A stretch of DNA of 64,000 nt, from positions 3,131 through 67,130 of the forward strand of contig JARGNG010000003.1 of NCBI GenBank assembly GCA_029213265.1, given 5' to 3'. Below, in pieces: positions 18,815 through 27,988 of the stretch. How positions within the stretch are numbered: the stretch's first letter is position 1; every line of letters begins with the position of its first letter. Source of the DNA: Verrucomicrobiales bacterium. GTDB lineage: Bacteria; Verrucomicrobiota; Verrucomicrobiia; Verrucomicrobiales; DEV007. A model generated the notes under the pieces. The model ran no database searches. It was not told where the DNA came from and saw only the letters and a list, made by a program, of their open reading frames with translations. Made by a program: the position numbers and the translations under genes.

Positions 18815-19642
18815 TCAATGAAAGATGAACGGAACGCCCATGTCTTCAAAGGCGGCCTTCTGCTCGGCCATATACCGATCCGCGAGTTCGTCGAAGCGCC
18901 CTTTCTCCCGATACTCAGCCAGGAAAGCATTCACCTGAGCCCGAAGTTCCTCATCGCTCTTACGCAGGCCCACCGCCCAGGTCTCTTCCCGAATCGGATT
19001 CAGAATGGGTCGGGTTTCCCCCTCATATTTTTTCCAGAACTGGTATATCGAAATCTGATCGTAGACGAACGCATCCGCCCTCCCCTGCACCACTTCCAAA
19101 ACGCAGGCCGCCGCTTCATCGAGCGTGATCAACGGAACCTCCGGCAGGGATTTCGTTGCCCACTGATGCCCCGTCGTTGCCAGCTTCACCGCCAGCTTCG
19201 TTTCCCCGGGAACAACGTCTTCAATCGATTGGATGGCGGAATCCTTACGCACCAGCATGCAAAGCCCGTTCGTCACGTACCCATCCGAAAAAGCGATCGT
19301 ATTCTCGCGCTCCGGCGTCCGGGTCATCGAGGAGATGATGACGTCGATCTTCTTCGACTGCAGTGCGGGAATGATGCCGTCCCAGGCCACATCCCGGAGT
19401 TCAAGAGGCCGCCCCAGATAAACAGCGAGATCTTCCGCCATCCGAACACTGATCCCGTCCGGCTGATTGTCCGGTCCCCGCATTTCAAAGGGCGGGTAGG
19501 CCATCTCCATACCGACGACGAGGGGCATGGGCGCATTGGAATCCTCTTTCCGGCCACAGGATGACAGGTAGAGGGTGAGTACGAGAAAAGCCCCCATTCC
19601 AACAGGGTGAAAAAGCCGACCGCTATCCAGAGAAGAAAACAT
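18815..19642 (-). CDS. Amino-acid ABC transporter substrate-binding lipoprotein (family 3)
   Basis: A ~275-residue extracytoplasmic solute-binding protein. The lipobox LYLSSC (Cys29) follows a hydrophobic stretch, so it is a lipoprotein. Family-3 signatures include VVGMEMAYPPFEM at the mature N-terminus, DVIISSMTRTPERENTIAFSDGY, and the ligand-contacting TTGHQWATKSLPE and GRADAFVYDQ regions. This family binds polar amino acids or related small solutes. No permease or ATPase gene is next to it, so it is an orphan component. ATG 19642 was chosen; a GTG at 19660 with an AGGGG sequence four bases upstream is a real alternative. Confidence 0.85.
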   Translation of the reverse strand: MFSSLDSGRLFHPVGMGAFLVLTLYLSSCGRKEDSNAPMPLVVGMEMAYPPFEMRGPDNQPDGISVRMAEDLAVYLGRPLELRDVAWDGIIPALQSKKIDVIISSMTRTPERENTIAFSDGYVTNGLCMLVRKDSAIQSIEDVVPGETKLAVKLATTGHQWATKSLPEVPLITLDEAAACVLEVVQGRADAFVYDQISIYQFWKKYEGETRPILNPIREETWAVGLRKSDEELRAQVNAFLAEYREKGRFDELADRYMAEQKAAFEDMGVPFIFH

Positions 19643-19756
19643 GGGGCCAATTTGCACCACTTTTCCCCTAAGAGAAGCGCGATTCCACTATCGACAGAGA
19701 GACGTTTGTCCTTCACATTTCCCGTCCGCCCCCTCCGCACTCTCAAATCTGCCTTT

Positions 19757-22700
19757 ATGAGAGCCACTCTTTTTTCTATTATCATCGTAACGAGCTTTGG
19801 GCTTTTGCCTTCCGTCGGATTGTCGGCTGAAGACGACAATCCAACACCGATTCGTCTTGCCTCGACTCCTGCCCTTTCTCCCGATGGGCGAAGGCTGGCC
19901 TTCGAATGGGCCGGTGACGTTTGGATTTCCGGGATTCGCGGCGGGGACGCAAAGCGGCTCACGACTCATCCCTCCAGTGACGGCGTTCCGATTTTTTCCC
20001 CCGATGGGGAATCGATCGCGTTTACGAGCAACCGGACGGGCAGCGATCAAGTGTTTACCATGCCGGTGAAAGGTGGGATCCCCCGCCAGGTCACGTTTCA
20101 CTCGGAAGGCTCCCGCACCGTAGACTGGTATCCGGATGGGAAATCAATCCTGAGCCGTGGACAGCGCTCGTTCGGCACCCGCTCCTCCTATCGCTATTAC
20201 CGGGTCTCGTTAGAAAAACGCGAGGCCGAAGTGCTGCTTTTCGACGCAGAGATCGGAACGGACAATGCATCCCTTTCCCCGGACGGACAGAAGTTGCTTT
20301 TCACTCGCGAGGGTGGCGATCTCTACCGTCGCGGCTACCGGGGCACGCGCTCATCCCAAATCTGGATGGCGGAGAAGCTGGAAACTCCCAATCCAAAATT
20401 TACCAAGCTAATCGCTCGTGACACGGGCGCTCGCTCACCACTGTGGAAACCGGATGGTTCTGGATTTTTCTATCTCGGAGATCACGGGGAGAGTGGATTG
20501 TTCTCCCTCTGGTCCCACGATCTCAAGTCCGGGAAGGAAACGGAACTTACCTCACAGAAAGACGATCCAGTGATCCTGCCGGCGATGGCACGGGACGGTT
20601 CGGCGGTTGTGTATCGGGCAGGATTTGATTTTTCACGCGTGCGCCCCGAGGCAAAAGGCAAAGCCGCGCGCGCCCGCAAGCTCTCGCTGCACGCAACGGG
20701 AGATATCACCGACGACAGTACGATTCGGAGAACGCTTACCAAGGCGAGCAACGTGAGTTTCAGCGAGGACGGACTGGAAATGGCGTTTGCTGCAGGCGGA
20801 GACATCTGGATCATGGATACCGAGCTGAAAGAGCCGGTTCCCATCACGACCACTGCTGCCGAAGAGCGCGAGCCGGTCATGAGCCCGGACGGAAAGCAGG
20901 TTCTTTTCATTCGCGACGATGGCGAGCGTGCCGACATCTGGTCGGTCGAGCGATCCGACGCTCGCAACTACTGGTGGAGAAATCGCGAATTCAAAGAAGC
21001 CCGGCTCACCAAGGACGGGAAGATAAAGCATGATCTCGTCTTTGTTCCCGGCGGCAGGCAAATCAGCTATCACGCCGGAGCAGGCGACCTCTGGGTGTCC
21101 GATGTCGATGGCAAGAACGCAAAGCGCCTCATCGAATCCTGGAGCGCGATGCAATACGACTGGTCTCCCGATGGCAGGTGGATCGCCTACGCCAAGAGCG
21201 ACTCCGATTTCAACCGGGACATCTGGATCGCCCCTGCCGACGGCAAACGGAAGCCCTTCAATCTTTCCCGTCACCCCGATTCCGACAGCAATCCCAAGTG
21301 GTCGCCCAACGGAAAGATTCTCGCTTTCACGGGAAGACGCTACGATCAGGAAACCGACATCTACTACGTCTATCTTTCGCGAGCCGACGAAGAGTTCGAT
21401 CGCCGCGACCGCTCCCTGAAGTCAGCCGTTGAAAAGATGTCGAAAGAAAGAAAGCCGCAGACTCCCCCTACCCCACCCAAAAAGGAAGAGCCCAAAGCAG
21501 AGCCTGACAAAAAGCCCGCCGCCCCGAAAGATCCCGCACCGGCCCCGGCAAAAGGCAAAGCGGAGCCGAAGATGCCGGAACCAGCCAAAGCGGAGCCCAC
21601 GAAGGAACCCGCTCCGGCGAAACCAAAAACGGCGCCAGCAAAAGACGAAGCAAAACCTTCCCCACCGGCAAAACCGGAGGCGAAACCGGAGGCGAAACCG
21701 GAGGCGAAACCGGAGGCAGAGGCAGCGAAGAAGCCAACTCCATCAAGCAGCCCGAAACTACCCGAGGTCAAAATCGATTTCGGAGGCATCTACGAGCGCA
21801 TCCATCGCATCTCCATTCCTGACGCCAAAGAGGAAAACCTCTTCTGGTCCCACGACTCCAAGCGTCTCGCATTTGGCGCCAAGATCAAAAACGTCGACGC
21901 GACCTATTACGTCACCTTTCCTGACAGGCTCATCACACCCGCGGCCTTGTATTCAAAACGGGGATCACTCGCTCGTTGGATCCCGAAAAACGACACCGTT
22001 CTCTGGCTCGTAAACGGGATCCCCTCATCCTTGTCGAAAGGCAGCCTACGCTCCTATTCCTTCCGGTCACTGCAGACCATGGACCGGGAAGAATATCGGA
22101 GAACGGCTTTCCGCCAGATCTGGCGAACCATGGGCGACATCTGGTATGATCCCAATCTCAACAACCTTGACTGGAAAGCGATTGGGGAGAAGTACACCCC
22201 CGTAGCCGCCGTCGCGCCGGACAACAGGAACTTCGATCGGGCCGTGGCCATGATGCTCGGAGAACTGAACGGCTCCCACCTGGGATTCCGCGCTTCCTCG
22301 ACTGCTTTTGGGGAATCTCCGTGGAAGCCCACTGCGGGATGGAAAGAAACGACCGCTCATCTCGGTGTGAGCTTTGACCGCTTTTTTGCAGGGCCCGGGA
22401 TCAAAGTCGAATCGGTGGTGCCCTTCGGCCCGGCAGACCAGAACGACGGCAAGCTTACCGTCGGCGATGTCATTCTCGAAATCGATGGAGCCAAAGTGGA
22501 TCCGAAAACGGACCTCACACGGATCCTGAACGGCCCGCTGGAGAGAATGCTTTCCCTGAAAGTGCGGCAGCAGGCCGGGAAAAAGGCGAAAGACGAAAAG
22601 GCCGAGGAAGAAAAATTCCGAACCGTAACGATTCGTCCGACGTCCTACTCTTTGATTCGAACACAGTTGCATCGCGACACGATTCGCAAAAACCGCGCCA

Positions 22701-23335
22701 TGATCGACAAGCTGAGTGGTGGAAAAATCGGCTACGTCTACGTCCCGCGGATGCAATGGAATGAGTTCATCAAATTTGAGGAGGAAATCTACGCTCGTGG
22801 AGCAGGGAAAGACGGACTCATTATTGATGTGCGCAACAACGGAGGAGGCTTCACCGCTGATCACCTGCTCACCGTTCTGACGCCTCCGGAGCACGCTTTC
22901 ACGATCCCCCGCGGCGGTGAACGCGGCTATCCTCAGGATCGACGGGTCTACGCAACGTGGAATAGACCCATCACCGTTCTCTGCAATCAGAACAGCTTTT
23001 CCAACGCGGAGATTTTCAGTCATGCGATCAAGGAACTGGGTCGGGGAAAAGTCGTCGGAGTCACCACCTCGGGAGGAGTCATCTCCACCGGCTCAAAAAA
23101 CATCATGGACATCGGAACTCTCCGCATCCCCTTCCGCGGATGGTTTCGACTCAGCGACGGAGAAGATATGGAACTCAATGGAGCTGTTCCCGATGTTGTT
23201 GTCTGGAACCAACCGGGAGAACTCTCGAGAGGAAAAGATCGCCAGATCGAGAAAGCCGTCGAAGTGCTGAAGAAAGACATCACCGACTTTCAGAAAAAGC
23301 CAAAGCCCGAGCCGAAACGTGCGAGTCAGCGGTGA
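19757..23335 (+). CDS. Exported tricorn-like serine protease (S41 family)
   Basis: A 1,192-residue protein with a signal peptide (MRATLFSIIIVTSFGLLPSVGLS). Residues about 30-560 are a beta-propeller with recurrent SPDG / WSPDGRWIAY / WSPNGKILAF motifs. A Lys/Pro/Glu/Ala-rich linker (about 565-671) follows, then further propeller sequence, a tricorn core (RQIWRTMGDIWYDPNLNNLDW), a PDZ domain (about 868-930) and the S41 domain (about 990-1150). The nucleophile is probably the Ser near residue 1080 in NQNSFSNAEIF; DVRNNGGG is conserved. Being exported, it probably degrades peptides or proteins in the periplasm. The Pro-rich linker inside the propeller is unusual. ATG 19757 was chosen over an in-frame upstream start for the signal peptide. 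Confidence 0.9.
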   Translation: MRATLFSIIIVTSFGLLPSVGLSAEDDNPTPIRLASTPALSPDGRRLAFEWAGDVWISGIRGGDAKRLTTHPSSDGVPIFSPDGESIAFTSNRTGSDQVFTMPVKGGIPRQVTFHSEGSRTVDWYPDGKSILSRGQRSFGTRSSYRYYRVSLEKREAEVLLFDAEIGTDNASLSPDGQKLLFTREGGDLYRRGYRGTRSSQIWMAEKLETPNPKFTKLIARDTGARSPLWKPDGSGFFYLGDHGESGLFSLWSHDLKSGKETELTSQKDDPVILPAMARDGSAVVYRAGFDFSRVRPEAKGKAARARKLSLHATGDITDDSTIRRTLTKASNVSFSEDGLEMAFAAGGDIWIMDTELKEPVPITTTAAEEREPVMSPDGKQVLFIRDDGERADIWSVERSDARNYWWRNREFKEARLTKDGKIKHDLVFVPGGRQISYHAGAGDLWVSDVDGKNAKRLIESWSAMQYDWSPDGRWIAYAKSDSDFNRDIWIAPADGKRKPFNLSRHPDSDSNPKWSPNGKILAFTGRRYDQETDIYYVYLSRADEEFDRRDRSLKSAVEKMSKERKPQTPPTPPKKEEPKAEPDKKPAAPKDPAPAPAKGKAEPKMPEPAKAEPTKEPAPAKPKTAPAKDEAKPSPPAKPEAKPEAKPEAKPEAEAAKKPTPSSSPKLPEVKIDFGGIYERIHRISIPDAKEENLFWSHDSKRLAFGAKIKNVDATYYVTFPDRLITPAALYSKRGSLARWIPKNDTVLWLVNGIPSSLSKGSLRSYSFRSLQTMDREEYRRTAFRQIWRTMGDIWYDPNLNNLDWKAIGEKYTPVAAVAPDNRNFDRAVAMMLGELNGSHLGFRASSTAFGESPWKPTAGWKETTAHLGVSFDRFFAGPGIKVESVVPFGPADQNDGKLTVGDVILEIDGAKVDPKTDLTRILNGPLERMLSLKVRQQAGKKAKDEKAEEEKFRTVTIRPTSYSLIRTQLHRDTIRKNRAMIDKLSGGKIGYVYVPRMQWNEFIKFEEEIYARGAGKDGLIIDVRNNGGGFTADHLLTVLTPPEHAFTIPRGGERGYPQDRRVYATWNRPITVLCNQNSFSNAEIFSHAIKELGRGKVVGVTTSGGVISTGSKNIMDIGTLRIPFRGWFRLSDGEDMELNGAVPDVVVWNQPGELSRGKDRQIEKAVEVLKKDITDFQKKPKPEPKRASQR
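21670..21717 (+). repeat. Four in-frame copies of a 12-base tandem repeat
   Basis: The unit AAACCGGAGGCG is repeated in register inside the tricorn-like gene and encodes consecutive Lys-Pro-Glu-Ala units of the linker. The copies are almost identical at the DNA level while the flanking Lys/Pro/Ala-rich code is not, which points to recent slippage expansion. A change of copy number would alter linker length without a frameshift. Confidence 0.85.
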
Positions 23336-23443
23336 AAAAGGCGATTCGTTATCCAATTGCCCTGGAGGCAAGAAATCGCCGCTTCCCGCCCCCTAAGCTG
23401 TTTGACGGGAGGATGAAACGCTTTGATCTTACGGAAGAAAACC

Positions 23444-24301
23444 ATGCGCGACACTCTCATTGACACCATCGCTGCCTCCGCGAATCCCGACGCTGTCTCG
23501 TGGCTCCGCGAGACCATTTCGGGCCTGTCGGAAAACTTCGAGAAGCGCCCTTTTTATTACGCTTTCAGCGGTGTCTCCCGTCGATTTGACAAGGCGGCCA
23601 CGATCCACTCACCGGAGAATCCTCTCATCGATGGATGGGACGAATACCGGGCCGCCCGTGTCGCACTTCTTCTCGTGCTCGCAGAGCAGGACAAAGAAGT
23701 CTTTCTGGAAACCTTCTTCGCAGTGCTCAATACCGCTGACATTCGTGAACAGATCGCCCTCTTCTCCGCCCTTCGGTGGATGCCCCATCAGGAGGACTTG
23801 ATCGAACCGGCTGTGGATGGCCTTCGCTCCAACATTGTCGACATCTATGATGCGATCGCTCTCGACAATCCTTTTCCGCAACAGCATTTCACCGATGAAG
23901 CGTGGAATCAGATGGTGCTGAAAGCCATTTTCATCAGTCGTCCGCTGTATCGCATCGCCGGAATTGCGGAGCGAAAGAATCAACTGCTCGCCGAGGCGAT
24001 CTCCGATCTTGCTCACGAGCGCTGGGCCGCCGGACGAGCCATCACGCCGGAAGCATGGCGAAGCTGTATCGGATTTCTCGATGACCGAATCGCCGGGGAC
24101 ATTCGGAAGATGGCTCAAAGCGAGAATTCCGATGACCGCTCCGCAGCTGCCCTGGTCGTTTCGGAGGATTCTTCGGGCGTCCTCGAAGATCTACGCGGAG
24201 CACTCCAACCCGAACTCGAATCCATCGAAAGTGGCTCCCTGACCTGGCACACTCTTGGAAAAACGATGGAGGAAAAACTCGTTCGTAAAAGCCTGACCTG
24301 A
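23444..24301 (+). CDS. eboA: EboA-family protein
   Basis: A 285-residue cytoplasmic, mainly helical protein. The segment NIVDIYDAIALDNPFPQQ, then DEAWNQMVLKAIFISRPLYRI and AHERWAAGRAITPEAW, matches the conserved core I know from EboA. EboA belongs to the ebo cluster, which in other bacteria moves a lipid-like or isoprenoid precursor towards the periplasm; the molecular role of EboA itself is not known. The ATG at 23444 has GGAAG seven bases upstream; a TTG at 23423 is less likely. eboB follows after 43 bases. The usual eboC-eboF partners are not here. Confidence 0.85.
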   Translation: MRDTLIDTIAASANPDAVSWLRETISGLSENFEKRPFYYAFSGVSRRFDKAATIHSPENPLIDGWDEYRAARVALLLVLAEQDKEVFLETFFAVLNTADIREQIALFSALRWMPHQEDLIEPAVDGLRSNIVDIYDAIALDNPFPQQHFTDEAWNQMVLKAIFISRPLYRIAGIAERKNQLLAEAISDLAHERWAAGRAITPEAWRSCIGFLDDRIAGDIRKMAQSENSDDRSAAALVVSEDSSGVLEDLRGALQPELESIESGSLTWHTLGKTMEEKLVRKSLT

Positions 24302-24344
24302 TTGATTCCCCTCCACTCCTCTCCACCTTCCTTCCCACTTTCCC

Positions 24345-25250
24345 ATGCGCTTCTTCGATTCCCACGTTCACATGGTCTCCCGGACCACTGATGACTACCA
24401 GCGGATGGCTGCGGCCGGTGTCACCGCGATCATCGAGCCGTCCTTCTGGCAGGGGCAACCCCGGACCGAAGTCGGGACATTCAAAGACTACTTCAATTCC
24501 CTCATCGGATTCGAGCGCTTCCGCGCGAGCCAGTTCGGGATCCAACACTACTGTACGATTGGCCTGAACCCGAAGGAGGCCAACAACGAAAAGCTCGCTG
24601 AAGCGGTGCTGGAGCTGATGCCACTGTATATCTGCAAAGAGGGCGTCGTCGGCATCGGGGAAATCGGATTCGATGACCAGACGAAGGCGGAGGAAAAATA
24701 TCTCATCAAGCAAGCCGAACTCGCGCTTGAGGCCGATCTTCCCATCCAGATCCACACGCCTCACCGGGATAAAAAGAAAGGCACGATCCGAACGATGGAT
24801 GTTCTTGAAGACGTCGGGATTGATCCACGCAAAGTCATCATTGATCACAACAACGAGGAAACGGTCAAAGAAGTCCTCGACCGTGGTTATTGGTCTGCGT
24901 TTACGATTTATCCCCACACCAAGCTCGGCAACGAGCGCATGGTCGAGCTCATGCTCGAATATGGAGCCGAGCAAATCGTCGTCGACAGCGCCGCCGACTG
25001 GGGCATCAGCGATCCGCTCGCGGTACCGAAAACAGCAGCTTTGATGAAAGATCGAGGCATCAGTCTTGAGAAGATCGAACAGGTCACCTATCACAATCCT
25101 CTCGCCGCCTACGGCCAGAGCGGCCAGGTCAGTGAAAAGGACTGGGACGGCAGCGAAGGGATCGATCCCTCCGCTCTTTTCGAAGGCAATACCCTGCTCC
25201 GGGGTGGGATGGATGTGGACACGGCGATGTCGCAGTATTTGATCGAGTGA
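24345..25250 (+). CDS. eboB: TatD-family metal-dependent hydrolase, EboB
   Basis: A 301-residue TIM-barrel amidohydrolase. Metal-binding motifs are the HxH in FDSHVHMV (His7, His9), the Glu of VGIGEIGFDD, the His of PIQIHTPHRD, the HNNEE segment and the Asp of VVDSAADWG. This arrangement, and its place directly behind eboA, identify it as EboB rather than housekeeping TatD. The reaction is unknown; TatD relatives are hydrolases or nucleases. The next gene lies on the opposite strand, so the ebo operon stops here with two genes. Confidence 0.85.
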   Translation: MRFFDSHVHMVSRTTDDYQRMAAAGVTAIIEPSFWQGQPRTEVGTFKDYFNSLIGFERFRASQFGIQHYCTIGLNPKEANNEKLAEAVLELMPLYICKEGVVGIGEIGFDDQTKAEEKYLIKQAELALEADLPIQIHTPHRDKKKGTIRTMDVLEDVGIDPRKVIIDHNNEETVKEVLDRGYWSAFTIYPHTKLGNERMVELMLEYGAEQIVVDSAADWGISDPLAVPKTAALMKDRGISLEKIEQVTYHNPLAAYGQSGQVSEKDWDGSEGIDPSALFEGNTLLRGGMDVDTAMSQYLIE

Positions 25251-25264
25251 GCAATTTGGAGAAT

Positions 25265-25894
25265 TTATTCGAGTCGCTCCAACCACTCTCCGATCCACTC
25301 GGCCGCTTCCACCCTTCTCGGACCCGGAGGCATTTCGAAGGAAATCTTTTCCACGAAATGCTCGGGTGAAACGAGAGGAAGAGACAACTGAAAATGCCGC
25401 GGTTCTGCAATCACGGTTCCGCCCATCGAGTTCCACCAGTCCGCCATCGCAATATTCTGTCTACGGCAGGAGCCGAAAAACTCCCGAACTCCGGTTCTCC
25501 AACCGTCAATATAGAGAATCGAAAACAGGAGCGTAGCAAACCCGCTTCTCTGCCATTCATCCCCCACCGTAAAGGCCAACTCGGCACGCTCCCTGCTTTC
25601 TCGATCCCGCCAGAAGGAGCCTCCGGCATACCCGGGGAAATCAGGATCGGATGCCGAAAGCGCGACCCAGGCAATGTGATCAGAGTTGTCGGTATCGGTC
25701 AGGCTGGCGGCTCTCGAAGGGCTCATCTCTGCCGGCTTCTCCCAGAAACGGTTGAGACGGGATTCGGGGGAAAGGAGAGCATAGGCACGCCGCACCCTTT
25801 CCTGATCCCCTTTCCCGAGAGGGCGCAGCAACAGGTCAGGTCCGTCCGGGAGGGAAACCGGGAAAGGTTCGATCTCTTGGAGAAGTTGAGGCAT
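25265..25894 (-). CDS. GNAT-family N-acetyltransferase
   Basis: A ~209-residue protein with the GNAT fold. The acetyl-CoA-binding part is visible as AELAFTVGDEWQRSGFATLLFSILYIDGWR, equivalent to the usual V.p.yqg.GiG motif, followed by NIAMADWWNSMGG. The N-terminal part contains the family-typical LRPLGKGDQERVRRAYALLSPESRLNRFW. The start at 25894 puts it eight bases after the alanine dehydrogenase stop; a longer frame would overlap that gene by 70 bases. It is probably co-transcribed with ald. The acceptor is unknown. Confidence 0.78.
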   Translation of the reverse strand: MPQLLQEIEPFPVSLPDGPDLLLRPLGKGDQERVRRAYALLSPESRLNRFWEKPAEMSPSRAASLTDTDNSDHIAWVALSASDPDFPGYAGGSFWRDRESRERAELAFTVGDEWQRSGFATLLFSILYIDGWRTGVREFFGSCRRQNIAMADWWNSMGGTVIAEPRHFQLSLPLVSPEHFVEKISFEMPPGPRRVEAAEWIGEWLERLE

Positions 25895-25902
25895 CGGCTC
25901 GA

Positions 25903-27009
25903 CTACAAGGAACGATATTCCATCCCGTGCGCCTCGCCCACCTCGGCGCAAGTAAGCTCGCCTTCCCTGCAATTGATTCCGCCCACCAACTCCGGCGACT
26001 TCTCGCAGGCGCCTTCCAATCCGAGAGTAGCGAGCGTCTGCAGATACGGAAGCGTCACGCTGGTCAATGCCTGCGTCGATGTCCTTGCATAGGCACCCGG
26101 CATATTCGCAACACAGTAGTGGATCACGCCCTCTTCGGTGTAGACCGGGTCTTCATGCGTCGTGGGACGGGTCGTTTCGATGCAACCTCCCTGATCCACC
26201 GCAATATCGACCAGCACGGTTCCTTCCCGCATCGATCCCAGCAATTCTCTCGATACCAGTTTCGGCGCTTTGGCCCCGGGCACTAACACAGCCCCAATGA
26301 GAAGATCGGTTCGTGGCAGAATTTCAAGAAGCGCGGCCTCACTGCTGTAGAGGGTCCGCGCAGCCGGCAGCGCCGTATCGAGCCAGGTCATGCGCTCGCT
26401 GCTGATCTCGAGAATCGCCGTCTCCGCTCCGATTCCTGTCGCCACTTTGGCGGCATTCGTTCCGCAGGTTCCTCCGCCCAAAATGGTAACCCGCCCCGGC
26501 AGGACTCCGGGAACTCCGCCGAGCAGGGTCCCCCGTCCTCCCGCGTGCTTGGCGAGAAAGTAGGCTCCCACCATCACACTCATGCGGCCCGCCACTTCGC
26601 TCATTGGCTCAAGCAGCGGCAGCCGGTTCCCGACTTTGACCGTTTCATAGGCCACTCCGGTCGCTCCGGTAGCAACGAGGTCGCGGGTCAAGGTCGCATC
26701 CGCCGCGAGATGGAGATAGGTGAAGAGAATCTGTCCTTCTCGAAGCATTTCGATCTCGGAAGGCTGGGGTTCCTTCACTTTCACTACGATATCGCTTCGC
26801 GAAAAAATGCCGGTTGCCGTGGCGACGATCTCAGCACCCGCATCCTTGTATTCCGAATCGAGGTAAGCAGCACCAAGCCCGGCTCCGGATTCGATCAAAA
26901 CCGAAACGCCTTGTCGAACCAACTGCCGCGTTCCGCCGGGAGTTAACGCGACCCTATTCTCCTGTTTCTTGATTTCGCGGGGACAGCCGACAATAGAGGG
27001 TTTAGACAT
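25903..27009 (-). CDS. ald: Alanine dehydrogenase
   Basis: A 368-residue cytoplasmic enzyme interconverting L-alanine + NAD and pyruvate + ammonia + NADH. The N-terminal PREIKKQENRVALTPGG, the KVKEPQPSE segment (catalytic Lys), TYLHLAAD (catalytic His), and the Rossmann VTILGGGTCGTNAAKVATGIGA are all present; length is typical. ATG 27009 was chosen; the longer frame adds a tail foreign to the family. A weak sigma-54-type site lies 32 bases upstream, which would fit its role in nitrogen assimilation or alanine use. Confidence 0.93.
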   Translation of the reverse strand: MSKPSIVGCPREIKKQENRVALTPGGTRQLVRQGVSVLIESGAGLGAAYLDSEYKDAGAEIVATATGIFSRSDIVVKVKEPQPSEIEMLREGQILFTYLHLAADATLTRDLVATGATGVAYETVKVGNRLPLLEPMSEVAGRMSVMVGAYFLAKHAGGRGTLLGGVPGVLPGRVTILGGGTCGTNAAKVATGIGAETAILEISSERMTWLDTALPAARTLYSSEAALLEILPRTDLLIGAVLVPGAKAPKLVSRELLGSMREGTVLVDIAVDQGGCIETTRPTTHEDPVYTEEGVIHYCVANMPGAYARTSTQALTSVTLPYLQTLATLGLEGACEKSPELVGGINCREGELTCAEVGEAHGMEYRSL

Positions 27010-27040
27010 GGGACAGTGATACCAGATCCGGTAGCAATGG

Positions 27041-27056
27041 AGCAAGAGCGATGCCG
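27041..27056 (-). promoter_or_regulatory. Weak candidate sigma-54 promoter for ald
   Basis: Minus-strand reading CGGCATC-GCTC-TTGCT. The -12 box is perfect and GG/GC spacing is correct, but the -24 box matches only GGCA. Transcription would start about 20 bases before the ATG. It is listed because stronger sites occur before the other nitrogen genes of the window. Confidence 0.3.
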
Positions 27057-27176
27057 CCTCAAGACACAAATCATAAATATACCTAATCTCCCGAATCAGC
27101 CAAACCATCTCGCATAAATGGGACTATTATATAAATTTTATTCGAATTTTAATAATTCCCGTCACGCCGGGAAAAA

Positions 27177-27673
27177 ATGAGGATTCACCATCTACTTTTG
27201 CTCGGGCTGTCCATGACTTCGGTCACATCCCTCCACGCCCAAACCGGTGGTCTTGATCAGGCGGAGGCGATTGGGAACTACCTGAACGGCGCACTTCCTT
27301 CTGAAACGCCCCGCCCCTCCTCGGGCAGTTGGACACTGACCAATGCCTTCCCGAACCTGACCGTTATTGATCCGGTGGAAATGCTGCCGGTTCCCTTTTC
27401 CAACCGTCTCATGGTCGTAGAAAAAAGCGGGGCGTCCGGTTGTCTTTGACCACAATGAAAATGCGACCTCCAAAACGGTGCTGATCGACATTCGCAACCA
27501 GGTTGCGGTCCTTCTTTGTGCAAACACTCCCCGCAGTTTCCGAGGAAAACATCGCCCTGACCGGCAAATACCTTGCGGTTGGAAATTCGAGCCAACGCGA
27601 GATCGGGTTTTCCGTCTGGGAGCAGGATGGAACCTCGAACCTCTACGAAAGTGCGGGTGAAACAAAAGCGTAA
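27177..27673 (+). pseudogene. Decayed exported glucose/sorbosone-dehydrogenase-like gene
   Basis: An ATG-started frame encodes a signal peptide (MRIHHLLLLGLSMTSVTSLHA) and then SGSWTLTNAFPNLTVIDPVEMLPVP and NRLMVVEKSG, which resembles the start of exported PQQ-type sugar dehydrogenases (beta-propellers). The frame breaks near 27440; the sense continues one frame over as GRPVVFDHNENATSKTVLID. A second break near 27515 leads into a third frame (ENIALTGKYLAVGNSSQ to GETKA) ending at 27673. At least two frameshifts and loss of most of the ~500-residue body make a working product unlikely. The following ~300 bases (27674-27988) hold no recognisable gene. Confidence 0.6.
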
Positions 27674-27988
27674 TTCACAGAAGAAGCGTTTCTCAGGAAC
27701 CCTTCGGGCAGCTTCGGTTCTCGACCCCGGAAAAGTCGATGTCGTGAAGGTGCGCGCGCAAAAGCGTTGAGGCGGGAAGATCGGGGCCAATGCTGAAGGA
27801 TCGAGCTCCTGCTCTGTCCTTTTCCGGCATTCTTTGAACCAGACTAAAATCCCGCGTGAGCACTCCGGAAGCCTCGCCCTGCGCTCCCCGAAACAGGGCC
27901 AAATCAATGACCTAACCCTGTTGACTTTTATGGCTTTTATGTTTTTGCTTACTTAATTATTAAGTTTTCCAAAATTTTGGTCTTCGCC

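Noticed and set aside
24042-25436. Minus-strand frame of 464 codons across eboA and eboB.
   Set aside because: Both plus-strand genes show clear family motifs; the antisense frame shows none.
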